From Brasenia schreberi (taxonomy: Eukaryota > Streptophyta > Magnoliopsida > Nymphaeales > Cabombaceae): 64,000 nucleotides of DNA. Both the position numbers and the translations under genes were made by a program. The notes below the pieces were generated by a model, which had not been told where the DNA came from, made no database searches, and saw only the letters and a list, made by a program, of their open reading frames with translations. Positions 1-10,869 of this stretch are shown here, piece by piece (the stretch's first letter is position 1; each line of letters starts with the position of its first letter). The stretch is from positions 5,791,501-5,855,500 of the forward strand of contig JAYKKT010000036.1 of assembly GCA_036023115.1 (NCBI GenBank), given 5' to 3'.

Positions 1-678
1 ACACACACACTGGACCAATAGTTCTAGGGTTCCATGGCTCTAGTATTATAATGTCCGACCAAGCAAATCCTACCGTTGGACTACGAGAGAGATTTCTTGG
101 TCCCGCTTGTCACTTGGGTGTTCCAGCTCTCTCTCCCTCTCACACACACACAGAGAGACGGTGCAAGGTGACTTCTTGTAGTGGGCCGTAAGGATGTGTT
201 CCGAGTGCTCACTGCCCAAGAACTTTTAGAATGGAGTCTATGAACTTCTCTTCTTATTTACATATCGTATTTTATTAGCAGATCAAACAAACTAACACTA
301 CCATTAAAATACTTAACAAGCATTAATTATTCAGCCAAAAGAAACTTCGGCGTATGAAGATCATATCTTTACAGTTATTTTGTCAAAGAAGTACTCTACA
401 TCTTACCGCATATAGTAACTGCAGTATATCATCAAATATATTTATGAATATATGTGTAGTAGGTCTCAACATAAAAAGAAGCAGAATATTAACCAAAGTT
501 AAACAATAGTTTTAGTACCCGAGATTTGTATTTTCAAACCAGACATAATGTTCTTTGTCTTGAAAGTCTTTAAAGCACGAACGGAAAGCGTGTCAACTTG
601 AGAGGTTTAAGCAGTGGTGATTATGATGTTAAGCCGCTGCACTCTTCTCTCTGATTTCGATGCTGTCTGAGCAGAGAG

Positions 679-684
<6 letters not shown>

Positions 685-733
<49 letters not shown>
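685..733. repeat. (AG)n microsatellite
   Basis: Uninterrupted AG dinucleotide run of about 24 units, preceded by a short ACAC stretch. Confidence 0.95.
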
Positions 734-735
<2 letters not shown>

Positions 736-940
736 AACTTTGACAATGCGTGCGAGTCACAAACAAAACAAAAACCCACCCACTTGCGATTTCAAATGCA
801 GGCCATTAAATGTGACTGCTACAAATCCATAAAAACTATCAGCTCTCATCATCCGTCCCTTGTCATTTATCATGACTTCTCACCTGCAAGCCTGCTTCAA
901 TGCTATCCATTTACCATGCACTATAATCAATACCATTTAC

Positions 941-962
941 TCTCTCTCTCTCTCTCTCTCTA
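941..962. repeat. (TC)n microsatellite
   Basis: Short TC dinucleotide run of about 11 units. Confidence 0.9.
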
Positions 963-1733
963 GGCGGACACCGAATGCCGATCTCATGACCCCCAACTGG
1001 AAGGTTTTTATGAGCCTAACCCATAGCCAGAGACCCGTGAATCTTTGCGCATTCTTCTTGTTTTGCTGTTTTCATTCAGCAAATGCATGTATCTTTCAAT
1101 CAGAAGTTGAATTGTTTATAGCAATTTGAGAACTCATGTTGGACGCAGACTTGGTTGTGGGAATTCCCCTTCCCATAAGAAATCCTCTCTACTTCTAACT
1201 TTGATTTTGCTTCAAGTTATACACACTTTATAGCTTTCTTTTTGTTTGAAAATGTCTAAGAAATTAAAGAGTTGAGTAACATCAAGGTCTCAGTGTGTTA
1301 AGAACATAAAGAATTGAGCATAAAGGGAAAGTGACTTAAAAATTTGGGGTCTAAAATTTTAGGATCCAACTCTAAAGGTTTTAGGCTCTCATAGGATCTA
1401 CAAAATTATTAAAATTATTAGAGGGTGTTTAATTTCAAGACATGGCTGAAATTATAGCTCTAGTCCACTAGAACTGGAACTGGAATTTCTTGTCTAATCC
1501 TGATCTCACAATCAAACACCCCCTTGGACTTAGGTGCCCGCCCTACCCACGAGCCACTCTGTACACAAAACACAAGCACAAGTTTTGGAAAATTATTATA
1601 CACGTATTCTACTCGTATCATCCTCTAAAAGAAAAGCAATACGTAAAATAACTCTTGGTTTGTCTTGCTGCTCTTGTATCTTCAACTTTGCCATCCAACC
1701 AAAGGCCATCTAACGGCAATAAAATAAACTTCG

Positions 1734-2032
1734 GTAAATCTACTTAAGAAGAATGATTGACTTATCAATATTATATAGTCAAAGAACATCATGAACGTGT
1801 TTTGTGAAGTTTAAAATATAATTGATCCTCCCAAGCCCAGATAAAAGAGGAAGGTTAAGTTAGGCTTCCGACAACCAACGTAAAACTTTGTCGGACTTAC
1901 CATGAATTCTACAAGAAAACAACAACAAAGAATTCATGTAGTCAATCCCATCTAGTATTGAAAAAACAAATAATTCATGTAGTCAACCAGATCTAGTATT
2001 GAAAAAGGCTTAGTTGTAGTAAATCTACTTAA
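1734..2032 (+). mobile_element. Non-autonomous head-to-tail RTE LINE derivative with 14-bp TSD
   Basis: The insert at 1748-2018 is flanked by identical 14-bp direct repeats GTAAATCTACTTAA (1734-1747 and 2019-2032). Its left half (about 1824-1900) resembles the 5' leader of the full-length LINE at 23342-26748 (segment around 23380-23450). Its right half carries the LINE 3' end (AAAGAATTCATGTAGTC followed by CATCTAGTATTG), present twice, then the terminal GGCTTAGTTG tail. All protein-coding sequence between leader and tail is absent. The flanking duplication shows that the short form inserted as a unit rather than decaying in place. Confidence 0.75.
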
Positions 2033-2305
2033 CGGGAAAGCAAAACACATTAACAGGCCCAATTAGAAATAAACACAACTTAATCCCATTTTTCATTAAA
2101 CAACTGGAATTAGTCGAACACTAAGCAAAAGCACGTGTGACACCACACGTGCCTATACACCAAACTTCGAAGAGCAGAATGACAGAAACCACCTCGAATT
2201 CAAAGATCCGATCCAATGCGTATAAGGAATTTTAGGGGTAATTTAGGGACATGAGAAATTCAAGGTTGTTTCGGTCATTCTCCCAAGAGCGAGTGAAGGG
2301 AGACT

Positions 2306-2782
2306 TCAAGGGAAGAAGCCATCGACGATCTGAGAGAAGGCGCGGAGAATGACGTCATGGTGGAAGGGGGAGTTTAGGGAGAGAAGGCAGCGGAGGAGTT
2401 CGCGCAGATCATCTCGGCTGTAGATCTCGTTCTCCAGGATCATTTGGACCATCGAATTCCGAAAGTCGACGTAGGGGTCGTCGGACGTCTTCACCACGGC
2501 CACGCTGCCGGCTAGCGCATGCGGAACGGCTCCCTCAGGAATCGGTGAGTCGACCGAGCCCTTCCGGCTGGTCTTTGACGACGAGAAAGTGGAGACGTCA
2601 TCGCTTGAGAAGAACCTCGACAAGGAGCTTGACGAAGGCGATGGTGCCGAAGACGGTTGCGGTTTCCGGCCGGTTTCCGGAGGGCGGGGTTTGGGCTTCT
2701 TCGCGGGGATCCTCGGTCTTCGGCAGTTGCAGCCGATAGAGACGACGGCCGGGTGACGGAATATCTTCCGACGGGTTGACAT
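2306..2782 (-). CDS. OVATE family protein (transcriptional repressor)
   Basis: Single-exon gene of 158 codons. OVATE family proteins are plant-specific nuclear proteins that repress transcription and bind TALE homeodomain (KNOX/BELL) and TRM proteins, affecting organ shape and secondary walls. The diagnostic OVATE domain is at residues about 101-155: it opens with DDPYVDFRNSMVQMI and continues through RDDLRELLRCLLSLNSPFHHDVILRAF. The N-terminus (residues 10-25, VVSIGCNCRRPRIPAKK) has the basic Cys-containing segment of the small OFP6/OFP8-like members. The middle (40-80) is a Ser/Pro-rich low-complexity linker. The length suits the short subgroup and no intron is needed. GC content is clearly higher than in the flanks, as expected for an intronless coding exon. 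Subgroup assignment is inference. Confidence 0.93.
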   Translation of the reverse strand: MSTRRKIFRHPAVVSIGCNCRRPRIPAKKPKPRPPETGRKPQPSSAPSPSSSSLSRFFSSDDVSTFSSSKTSRKGSVDSPIPEGAVPHALAGSVAVVKTSDDPYVDFRNSMVQMILENEIYSRDDLRELLRCLLSLNSPFHHDVILRAFSQIVDGFFP

Positions 2783-3261
2783 GTTACTAGCCGGAGAGTG
2801 AAAGGAATGGTCGGACGGTAGTCGCTTCTCTTCTCCCTTTCACATTTGCCAGCGGATTGACCACGAACCACGGCGGTGCTTGTATTTGGATGTCCACCCC
2901 CTCTCTCTCTGTGGAAGATAGATATTCCGGTGATGGGTCGTCGTGTTTTGGAGCGAAACTAGTGAAACAGACTGCAAAATGGACTCCCCCGTTGGTACTG
3001 GAAGATGGGAATTCCGGTGAGGGGTGGTCGTATTTGGGAGTGAACTAGTGCAAACAAATGGCGACGGTGGACTCTGTGTATGTGTGTGTGTTTTGTTTGA
3101 AGGAGGAGGTAGCGAGGAATCACAAGAGGCGACGGATTTTTCGCTAGAGTATGGTTTGTTGGTTCCCTTTGGCTTTTATCGAAATCCTCGGGCGGAAAGA
3201 TTCACACTAAAACTACGAGAAACAGCCAACCAGCGGTAGGGTCGTGGGTCGTCGTCGTCGT

Positions 3262-3316
3262 CCCTCTCTCTCTCTCTCTCTCTCATAAATCGCCCCCGTC
3301 TCTCTCTCTCTCTCAC
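3262..3316. repeat. (CT)n microsatellite pair
   Basis: Two CT runs separated by about 17 bp, lying 5' of the OVATE gene on its side of divergence. Confidence 0.9.
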
Positions 3317-3429
3317 GCCAGAAAGAGAGTCTTGATTGAGTGAAATAAAGGCTCGGCACTTGTGGCAAGTTCGCCCATGTCCGGCGCATACACTGTTGAC
3401 TCAATTCCATCATTGAACCTTGTTTTGGT

Positions 3430-3620
3430 TCCAGTTCCAAATGCAACTGAAACCGAACTAGATATCGTAACCAGAACCATCATTGAACTAAATCTGAACT
3501 AGATCCAGAACCAGTGAGACCAGATCCGAAACTAAATCTGAAAGGAGACGGGTTCCGGTTTCAGTTCCAGGTTCCAGTGGAACTCAAACCGGTATTCAGA
3601 ACCACCAGTTCCGATTTACC
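3430..3620. repeat. GGTTCC/GGAACC-rich dispersed repeat
   Basis: Dense, irregular occurrences of GGTTCC, GAACC and CCAGTTCC on both strands. The same composition recurs at 8.1, 16.4-17.0, 33.3-33.6, 39.75-40.15, 44.7-44.85 and 55.7-55.85 kb. The foldback-prone composition fits subterminal regions of hAT-type MITEs, but no clean ends were found for this copy. Confidence 0.55.
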
Positions 3621-3701
3621 TGAAAACATATTGATCTACATGCACTCTTGCATTGGAATCAAATTTTCACAAGCAATGGGCCTGTTCTGGTCCTGAAAAG
3701 T

Positions 3702-4030
3702 AGCACGAACATGAGATTCCGTGACAGAAACATGCCCGACACGAACTTTAGAAAAGCTGGCTGTTCATCTACATCCATCCAATGAACACCAGAAGAATCG
3801 GGTTGGGTTGGTGGTCAATTTTTCTATATGATCCAAAAACAACACACCAAGATGACTTGACACGAAATTGGCACGAACACAAGATTGCACGACAGAAACA
3901 TGCCCGGCATGAACTTTTAGAAAGCCTCCTCTTCAGTTTGTGTTAGGTTCAACTTTCTTTTCTATATGAACCAAAAATAACACACTGACCCGTCTCGACA
4001 CGAAATTGACACTCCAACGATCGTAAATAG
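3702..4030. repeat. Two-unit diverged tandem duplication (~170 bp)
   Basis: A segment starting GCACGAACATGAGATT at about 3702 recurs as GCACGAACACAAGATT at about 3872. Both continue with GACAGAAACATGCCCG, a TTTTCTATATGA block and an ACAC-rich end. No coding content was recognised. Confidence 0.65.
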
Positions 4031-4639
4031 AGCCTTACTTAAACCCGTGTATGGTTCAATCAACCAAAGGCCCTGGCGGGAGCTCAAGCCTTCTACTGCT
4101 CTCACTTTTAAGGACGTTGGCTGGAAGTCGGCCGAGTTATAAGCTCAATGAGTCCCTACTCTCACGTATTCATATACATTCAAAATGGTCGATCCCTATT
4201 GAATCTATCCACTATGATCTACGGTCAGCATTTGCCTTCGCAACATGATCGAATTCGACGACGTAGTGAATAATTGATGAATTAACATTATCTTCTTAAA
4301 TCATTAGTATCCTTAGCATAAAGTCTGAAACAATAATACCATTATTCTGTCTATTTCACATGGAAATGGAATATTATGTTTTGCATTATTAGTGTATAAT
4401 GCATTGATTCAGGCATATACAATGCATGAGCCGTAAATGGGTTGGATGGATAACTTCATTCAGATCCGATAAATTACAAAATATGATTAACTCTAATATT
4501 GTTATATTTTCAATTAATCATGATTATCATTCATTTAGCTATTTTAATATTGATTCTGCTGGTTTAAAGAATCCAATTAGTCACAGAAATATGGTCATGT
4601 GTTTTATATTGTTATCTAGTTTTCATGCTTGATGCATAA

Positions 4640-4755
4640 GGAGCTATGGCTCTGTTGAGTTGGGATCAACTCAAAAGAACCCTCAAGTTGAAGGTCAAGA
4701 GTTTGACACCCGGTGCACACACATATGGTATGTGTATGCCTATCCATTGCTTGCC
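4640..4755 (+). mobile_element. tRNA-derived SINE fragment (family A)
   Basis: Contains AAGTTGAAGGTCAAGAGTTTGACACC, a degenerate tRNA B-box region, followed by a GTGCAC segment. The same arrangement recurs at 45345, 45800 and 52850 (+) and at 9563, 31640, 33120 and 52225 (-). Degenerate copy. Confidence 0.45.
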
Positions 4756-4867
4756 ATTTTTTTTCAAGGAAGTAACTTCTAATACGTAATCTTTGTCAAA
4801 ATAATCTCTTGGCCCATGGAAGAGGCTTGCTTTTGTTGCACACAAATCTTTTTAATAGCATGCACTC

Positions 4868-5150
4868 ATATAAAGAAAGATCATATACATAATGAGGTTA
4901 TTAAAAATAAATTAGGATTAAAAACAAATTGAGTGTGACACCAATAGATGATAAAATGAGGAAAAATTATGTGAAAATGTTAAAAGATGAAGAGAGACAA
5001 CAAAAATATTGAAAGAAAATAATAAAAAGTGATCTAACTTATGTTGAGTTAACTGTTAGCATAGCACGTGATTGAGGTCTATGGAAACAAAGAATTCATG
5101 TAGCTGACTCCATCTAATATGAAAAAAGGTTTAGTTATTGTTTGTTATAT
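4868..5150 (+). mobile_element. 5'-truncated RTE-like LINE, 3' end
   Basis: Matches the last ~280 bp of the full-length LINE at 23342-26748: an AATGAGGTTATTA block, then GATGATAAAATGAGG, TGAGTTAACTG, GGAAACAAAGAATTCATGTAG and the terminal TTTAGTTATTG tail. Internally deleted and mutated. No clear target-site duplication seen. Confidence 0.8.
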
Positions 5151-6691
5151 ACATATTAATAATGGGTGGCCATACTTAGTTCTTCATATATCAACTTTGG
5201 TGAAATTCCTTTTTTTTTCTATAGCTCATACCAATCGTTCTCTTTGGACGATAGTTAAATAGATAATTTTATTTTGGTTGTTTCTTAATAGATTTCCTAA
5301 CTACTAGCAATAGGAGATATGAATAATAACTGATTTTTTCTTTCAATTTTCTTTTTTATAGTAGAGATAACCGCATGTAATTGTTCATACTTAATTCTAC
5401 TAACCAAGAGAAGGACCTCTTTGTAGCGAGTAAGGGATATATGATTACTAGGCCTACTGAATTGGAACTATTATAAGTTTAACCCTCGTAATCAAACTGA
5501 AACAGAGTCGTACAATCCTACTTTTTTTTTATTTATTCAGTCGACTAGACCTTTTTACTCGTTTATTTATGTGGCCTATCAATAGCCAACTCTACGGAGT
5601 AGGTTGTTGGAGTTGGACAAAGTTATACATGCCCAACCTCATAATTAAGCACTCCAATATTGTTGAATGATCTCGGTCCAATATAATGAAATGGTTCTTT
5701 CTCGAACTACATTAATAAATAAAGCAAGAAATTCATTCTCGATAATAAATAAAACAAGAAGGAAATACAATTTAATTTTTTGTCAAAATAACTTTTGGCA
5801 TCAGCCACAAGGCTAGAAAACCACATTGCTTAAGTGCCATAGTGTTGAGTTCAGAATCTACTTGTGATAAGGGATATTAGAAAAATATTTAAACAATAAT
5901 GACATTTTAAAACCATCGGTTTCAAATCGATTTTCGATTACCATGAACTGTAACCAAACCGAAAGATCTTGGTTTCAGGATTGGTTTGATCATTCCTGGT
6001 TATTGCTGGTTTCGGTTCCAACGGCCGGACCCAAATCCGATGATGGGTGGGAGAGGGGGTGTTCAGCCTAGCTACAGTGGGTCTGGATAGCAAAGTCACT
6101 TTCTGAGATTTATAAAAGGGAAGGCAATGATGCGTATTGGATCCAAAGATCTAAGTGAAATGATGAAAAAGGATCTCTTAGTGAACGCAAAAGCAGAGCA
6201 ATGGCTGGATCTGAATAGCCTTTTAAAGAGGTCATACATACTTTCTATTAACATTAATTACTTACATATAAATATTAATAAGGTTATATTTTTTTTCAGT
6301 GGCACGAGCAACAGCAAAAGTGGATATTTGACCACAGACGGAGTTGAAAGTGAAACTTTTTCTGCCAAAAAACAAAAATGACAGGGTGGGGTCCGGTGAT
6401 TGTTGATAACTTACGTTTCTTTTGGGTGTTAATTCCAAGAAGAAAGTACTTTTTTTAATTTCACAATAATTATATTGTATGATTATATTTTACAAGTTAT
6501 TTTAGCAAGCAAGACATTTTAATATTGAAGATGTTAGTAGAAGCCAAGCACTGTCCAAGAATATTAAGATATCTTTGAAGCATGTGAGGAATATTAATGA
6601 AATCTTAATTTAGATTAGTCCCCACCTTACTAGAGTATTTTTTTATTTTATTAAGAAATTACGGTTAGGGTTCTACCTATAAGACAAGCAT
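5151..6691. other. AT-rich intergenic DNA
   Basis: No gene recognised. A short open frame at 6127-6381 has no family resemblance I can identify. A weak GGTTCC-like patch lies at about 5920-6030. Confidence 0.5.
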
Positions 6692-7202
6692 ATGCTCACT
6701 AGGAGTGTTCACTGTTGGGTTTGGCTAGGTTCTAGTCTCTATTTCGAATGAATGGAACCAAATTGTGGCATGATCATAATCAAACCAAACCAAAATGACA
6801 GTTCTGATTTGATTCGGTTATGAACCATTATTATTGTTGTAGTTCAAGGTAAGAGTGATTATTGAGAGTCACGTCATAACTTACTTTCGTAGACACATTC
6901 TCTAAAAAAAAATTAATTTAATATAATGTGGTCAGGAACCAAGTCTAAATACTTATCTTAAAGAAAGAGTGTCTTGTTTGGTGCTCCTTCAGTTTTTACA
7001 GTATTCAATGCATCCGTACCATATTCCTTCCTCAATAGAGGACTAAAGTCATCCATCATCCACTTGGTTCAGTTCAGAACCAGCAATAGAATCATCAACC
7101 GAACCACCAATTCTAGTTCCTAACAGAACCAGACCATTCGACATTTAGAACTGAACGATTTGGTTCAGTTCCAGCAGTTCTTTGAACACCCCTGATGCTC
7201 AC
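6692..7202. mobile_element. hAT-type MITE with 8-bp TSD
   Basis: The element at 6700-7194 (495 bp) is bounded by the 8-bp direct repeat ATGCTCAC (6692-6699 and 7195-7202). Its terminal inverted repeats are TAGGAGTGTTCA on the left and, read from the other strand, CAGGGGTGTTCA on the right. Both ends carry subterminal GGTTC/GAACC motifs. An 8-bp duplication plus a CAGGGGTG-type terminus is characteristic of hAT transposons. There is no transposase frame, so it is non-autonomous. Confidence 0.85.
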
Positions 7203-8098
7203 AGTGGGTTTCAAACTCGTAACCTTCTATCTAAATGTTCTTTTTGAGTAAACCCTCTTGACAAAGTGGTGATCGATGGCAATTCTATGGATTTATCATG
7301 CACTGAAAACATTGATTTTATCATAATTATCAGTAATTTTAGTAATGGAATAAGTGAGGGTTAATGGTAGCTGAAAAAATCTTTGTGTAGTTTTTTTTTT
7401 TAGAATGGAGGTGCCAAATCCATAATAATATATGGTGACTGTCGAAAGCCTAAAACAAGTCTACTCTTTTGGTGTTCGAGCTTAGAATCAATTATGAAAA
7501 CGATAGAAATAAAGAATCCATGTAGTCAACTCCATCTAATATGAGAAAAAGCTTAGTTGTTATTGTACAATGAAGATGCCGAAGCATACGTCACGTATCG
7601 AGTCACGATCTTAAGCTTACGAGTCGAGTCCCCGCATCAGCTGAGCCGTCACTGAGTCCAAAAGACTCGGCATGATAGTGTGGTAGCTAGTGGTAATAGT
7701 AGGCCTAAATCAATAGATCAATATTGATCCAAGGTTGGATTCATCTCCAGACTCGGAAGGGTTTCAATGAGTTTTTTCTCATTGTGTTCTAATCAAGGGG
7801 TTTTATAAGAACGTAGAATGTTATGGTTTAAATGGGTCGAACAAACCTACACATAACAGGAATGATCTGGACCCAGATCCAACTATAAAATGTGGAACAT
7901 GAATCAGATCCATGACACAATGCCGGACTTGTATTTCATCATGATCTCGACTTATTATTCCAATTCAGATCTGGATCCGACTGCCAAAGGTTTCTGAGAA
8001 ACATTTCTTTTCCTAATTTTTTTTCTTCTTTTTGTTTAGGATCATGAATATTCAACATTTACAAGTTTCTATTTGTCTGAATTAAATTGTTAAAGAAC
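7203..8098. other. Intergenic DNA with a short RTE LINE tail
   Basis: At 7505-7568 lies a minimal RTE 3' end (AAAGAATCCATGTAGTC, CATCTAATATGAG, then GCTTAGTTGTTATTG). The remainder shows no gene. Confidence 0.6.
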
Positions 8099-8229
8099 TA
8101 GACATGTTTGGTTCCGGTTAGCCCGGAACCTGGAACTGTAACCGAACGGGCCTGATTCCGGTTTCACCGGTTTTGCCCAGTTCTGTTCCGGTTGGAACAG
8201 CGGGACTGGTTAAAAACCGGCCATGTCTA
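8099..8229. mobile_element. Foldback MITE-like element, TAGACATG termini, GGTTCC-rich
   Basis: A 131-bp segment begins TAGACATG and ends CATGTCTA, a perfect 8-bp inverted terminal repeat. The interior is packed with GGTTCCGG/CCGGAACC motifs that allow extensive self-pairing. The same terminus appears at other GGTTCC-rich copies (8801, 16440, 33257 and, inverted, about 44846). No convincing target-site duplication was found. Confidence 0.6.
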
Positions 8230-9562
8230 AAAAAGGCTTTGAAAATTCAAAAGTGACATAAAGCATCAAATCTATTCAATCCTGCACATATGTCTACAGA
8301 TTTATACACAAATTTGGATATTAATTCAGATTATTAAAAACCTTTTAAAATATAAAATTATATCCCTTTACACCATTAAGCATATGTTCATATAATCCTT
8401 TCCAATAGCAATTTTTAATGATTTTTCTAGAGGATTACTGACAAATTAACGTTTTCTGTCTTCTCTAACCAAAATATACAGATTGGTGCTATTGCTTATG
8501 GTATTAAGATTTGGATCCTGACACCGGATCCGCTGACAATGCCGTAAAACCATCTGATCCAGTTTTTTTTTAAATGGTTTTGGTCCAAACTGAAAAGCAC
8601 AGAGCTCTGCCATTTTCCAGCTCGTAATGAAGAGGCTTCAGTATAATGATTGAAACTCTGGATCTGGGTGATCCCTTAGATGAACGGAGTCAAACTTTTT
8701 CTTTTCTATATTTATAAAAAAAATACTTTTATTGACTAAATAAGAATAATATTCTGTAATATCATATGATATGGTGCAAGGCGGATCGGTAGCATGAAGG
8801 TAGACATGGCCTGTTCGGAACCCTAATTTCACAAATACAACTAAAGAGTGTGCATACTAATATTAATGTATAAACTATGGTGTGTTAGTTTAGGCTTCAC
8901 CCATGGGCCTGGTTTAAACATGGTATTGTTCCAGTTAAGTTTTGTTTTAACATCACTCGGACCAAAGAGCGATCTGATTATGAACCATGGAATCCTAAGG
9001 TTTCTTTTAATCAAATTCTCGATAGGGATCAACCGCCTTGAGGATGAATTCGACATGTCTACTTGGTCAAGAGATACCAATATTGAATACGTGGTTCGAT
9101 TCTCAATGTTGTCATTACTCATGTTCGATCGTTGTTTTTCGGAGATATACAAGTAATAACTTTGTCTTTCATGTTTTTTGAAAATCCTTAAAAAAGATTA
9201 AAATATACTGATATAAATTATATTTTAAGGGGAGAATCCAGTTTTCTCTTAAGGAGTGTTAGAGTGGTTTAACCATAAACCTCTAAGGGGGGTAGGTTCT
9301 TAACCTGCCAGAACCATGGCAGGCGTGTCGGGTACCCGTGAGTAGGTGGAGATTGCCAAGCACTCTTGAATCCAGATTTTTTTTTAGGTTTCTCATTTTC
9401 TGAATTAATTATTCTCACATCAAATTATAGATGTATTAGTGTTATGTGCACCTTTTTACTGCCTTCTAACCACATTCTGATGCAAAGTTTCGAAGATATG
9501 AAAATGTTGCTTGTAAACTATATCCAAATAATATCCTTATTTCATTGAGCATCGATGCGTTG

Positions 9563-9655
9563 GACAAAACCAGGTATGAAATCCCGGGGTTTCGAACTCA
9601 CAGCCAGTAGCCTGTGAGTCTGGTCCCCTAGCCAGGCGAGTTATCACTGCATCAT
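9563..9655 (-). mobile_element. tRNA-derived SINE fragment (family A)
   Basis: On the minus strand: GATAACTCGCCTGGCTAGG (A-box-like) followed about 35 bp later by TGAGTTCGAAACCCC (B-box). The spacing is that of a tRNA-type internal promoter. Confidence 0.5.
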
Positions 9656-9716
9656 TTTTCTTTTCTTTCAATAGTTACTTTTGTGGCATTGACATGGAAT
9701 TAACCTCACATACTTA

Positions 9717-10041
9717 AGCTCATTTGATGCAACAACAATTACGCCTTTTTCCGCACCACATGGGGTTGGCTAAATGGATTCTTTGTTTTTACATAGTTCT
9801 ACCATATTTCATGGTAGTAGTTAAATCAATATAAACTAAATCATTCTTTATTTTTTCTTTTGAACACTTTTATTTATGGTCATTCACTTCCTCTTTAATA
9901 TTTTCACAATCTAATTTTTTATATCTTCTTACGAGAGCATCCTTTGATAGGCTTTTTACGTGTCCAAACCATCTTAAACTATTTTCTCTCATCTTATCAT
10001 CTATTTGTGCTACTCCCAATTTATTTAGCTCATTTGATGCA
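9717..10041 (-). mobile_element. 5'-truncated RTE LINE with 15-bp TSD
   Basis: The insert at 9732-10026 is flanked by perfect 15-bp direct repeats AGCTCATTTGATGCA (9717-9731 and 10027-10041). On the minus strand it encodes the LINE C-terminus (LGVAQIDDKMRENSLRWFGH) followed by the 3' untranslated end and an AATTGTTGTTG tail. Size 295 bp. Confidence 0.92.
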
Positions 10042-10850
10042 GATGATAGATAAATTATGCGTTGTGAAATCTTAGAACCTGGTAATGCAATATAAGGGCA
10101 TATAAATCGAGAAAATGTGAAGAAGTTTGAAGATGAAAGGTCGAAGAGAGAAAAAGCATCAGCTTCTACATGAATTCTCTTCGATTTGTTTCCTGATTTA
10201 TTGCTTGCCAATCCATCTTTATTTTATAATTGGTATAGTATCGTTTTGGCATTTGTAAGGACTGTCACATAGACTTCCCATTAGAAGTAAGAAATTAGAT
10301 GACTACTTTAAAGGAGGCAGAGGAAAGCGAAGAAAACAACAGAGGTTCATTTTGCTTTTATGGAGGTTATCATTTATCGGATAGATCAGAGTGGTAACTA
10401 AGAATCCAATAGTTGAGCCCACTTAGTTCACAGGAGGCATGATTTTGGTTTTAGTGATCAATTTTAGATTGGAATCGGACTTTAATTGTTTTAGAATTAA
10501 CCAACCTACAAATCTCCAAAAATGCATCTAAGTTTGAACTTGAACATAGACAAACCTAATAAAGCCAACGGATCAGTAAATTGATGATATAACTATAGTT
10601 GATATGACAAAGAAATGGTCTTCCAAGCATGCTGATTTGAAGAATATGGGGAAGTGTTCTATATGAGTCCTTTTTATTCCATCTTGCTAATTGCTTTATT
10701 TCACCTAATAGATGGCATCATAAATCAATTATATGAATTTTAAAGGCATGCTTTAATCTGGTGTTAATTCTACTTTCATTACTTTCTCCGATGGATTCTC
10801 CTGGCTTTCATTTAAATGATGCTTATGTGCAATATAATGTACTGTCTGAT
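10042..10850. other. Intergenic DNA
   Basis: No gene or repeat recognised between the RTE fragment and the L1 remnant. Confidence 0.5.
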
Positions 10851-10869
10851 TGTCTTGGACTGCAAAATC

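Larger units (their letters stand above)
1..1733. other. Intergenic DNA without a recognisable gene
   Basis: I see no coding region with protein-like composition here. The stretch holds two dinucleotide microsatellites (listed separately) and AT-rich unique sequence. The short open frames present have stop-limited, low-complexity content and no family resemblance I can recognise. Confidence 0.6.

Noticed and set aside
2512..2871. Other frames overlapping the OVATE gene
   Set aside because: Arg/Pro-rich shadow frames caused by high GC; the OVATE domain lies in the other frame.
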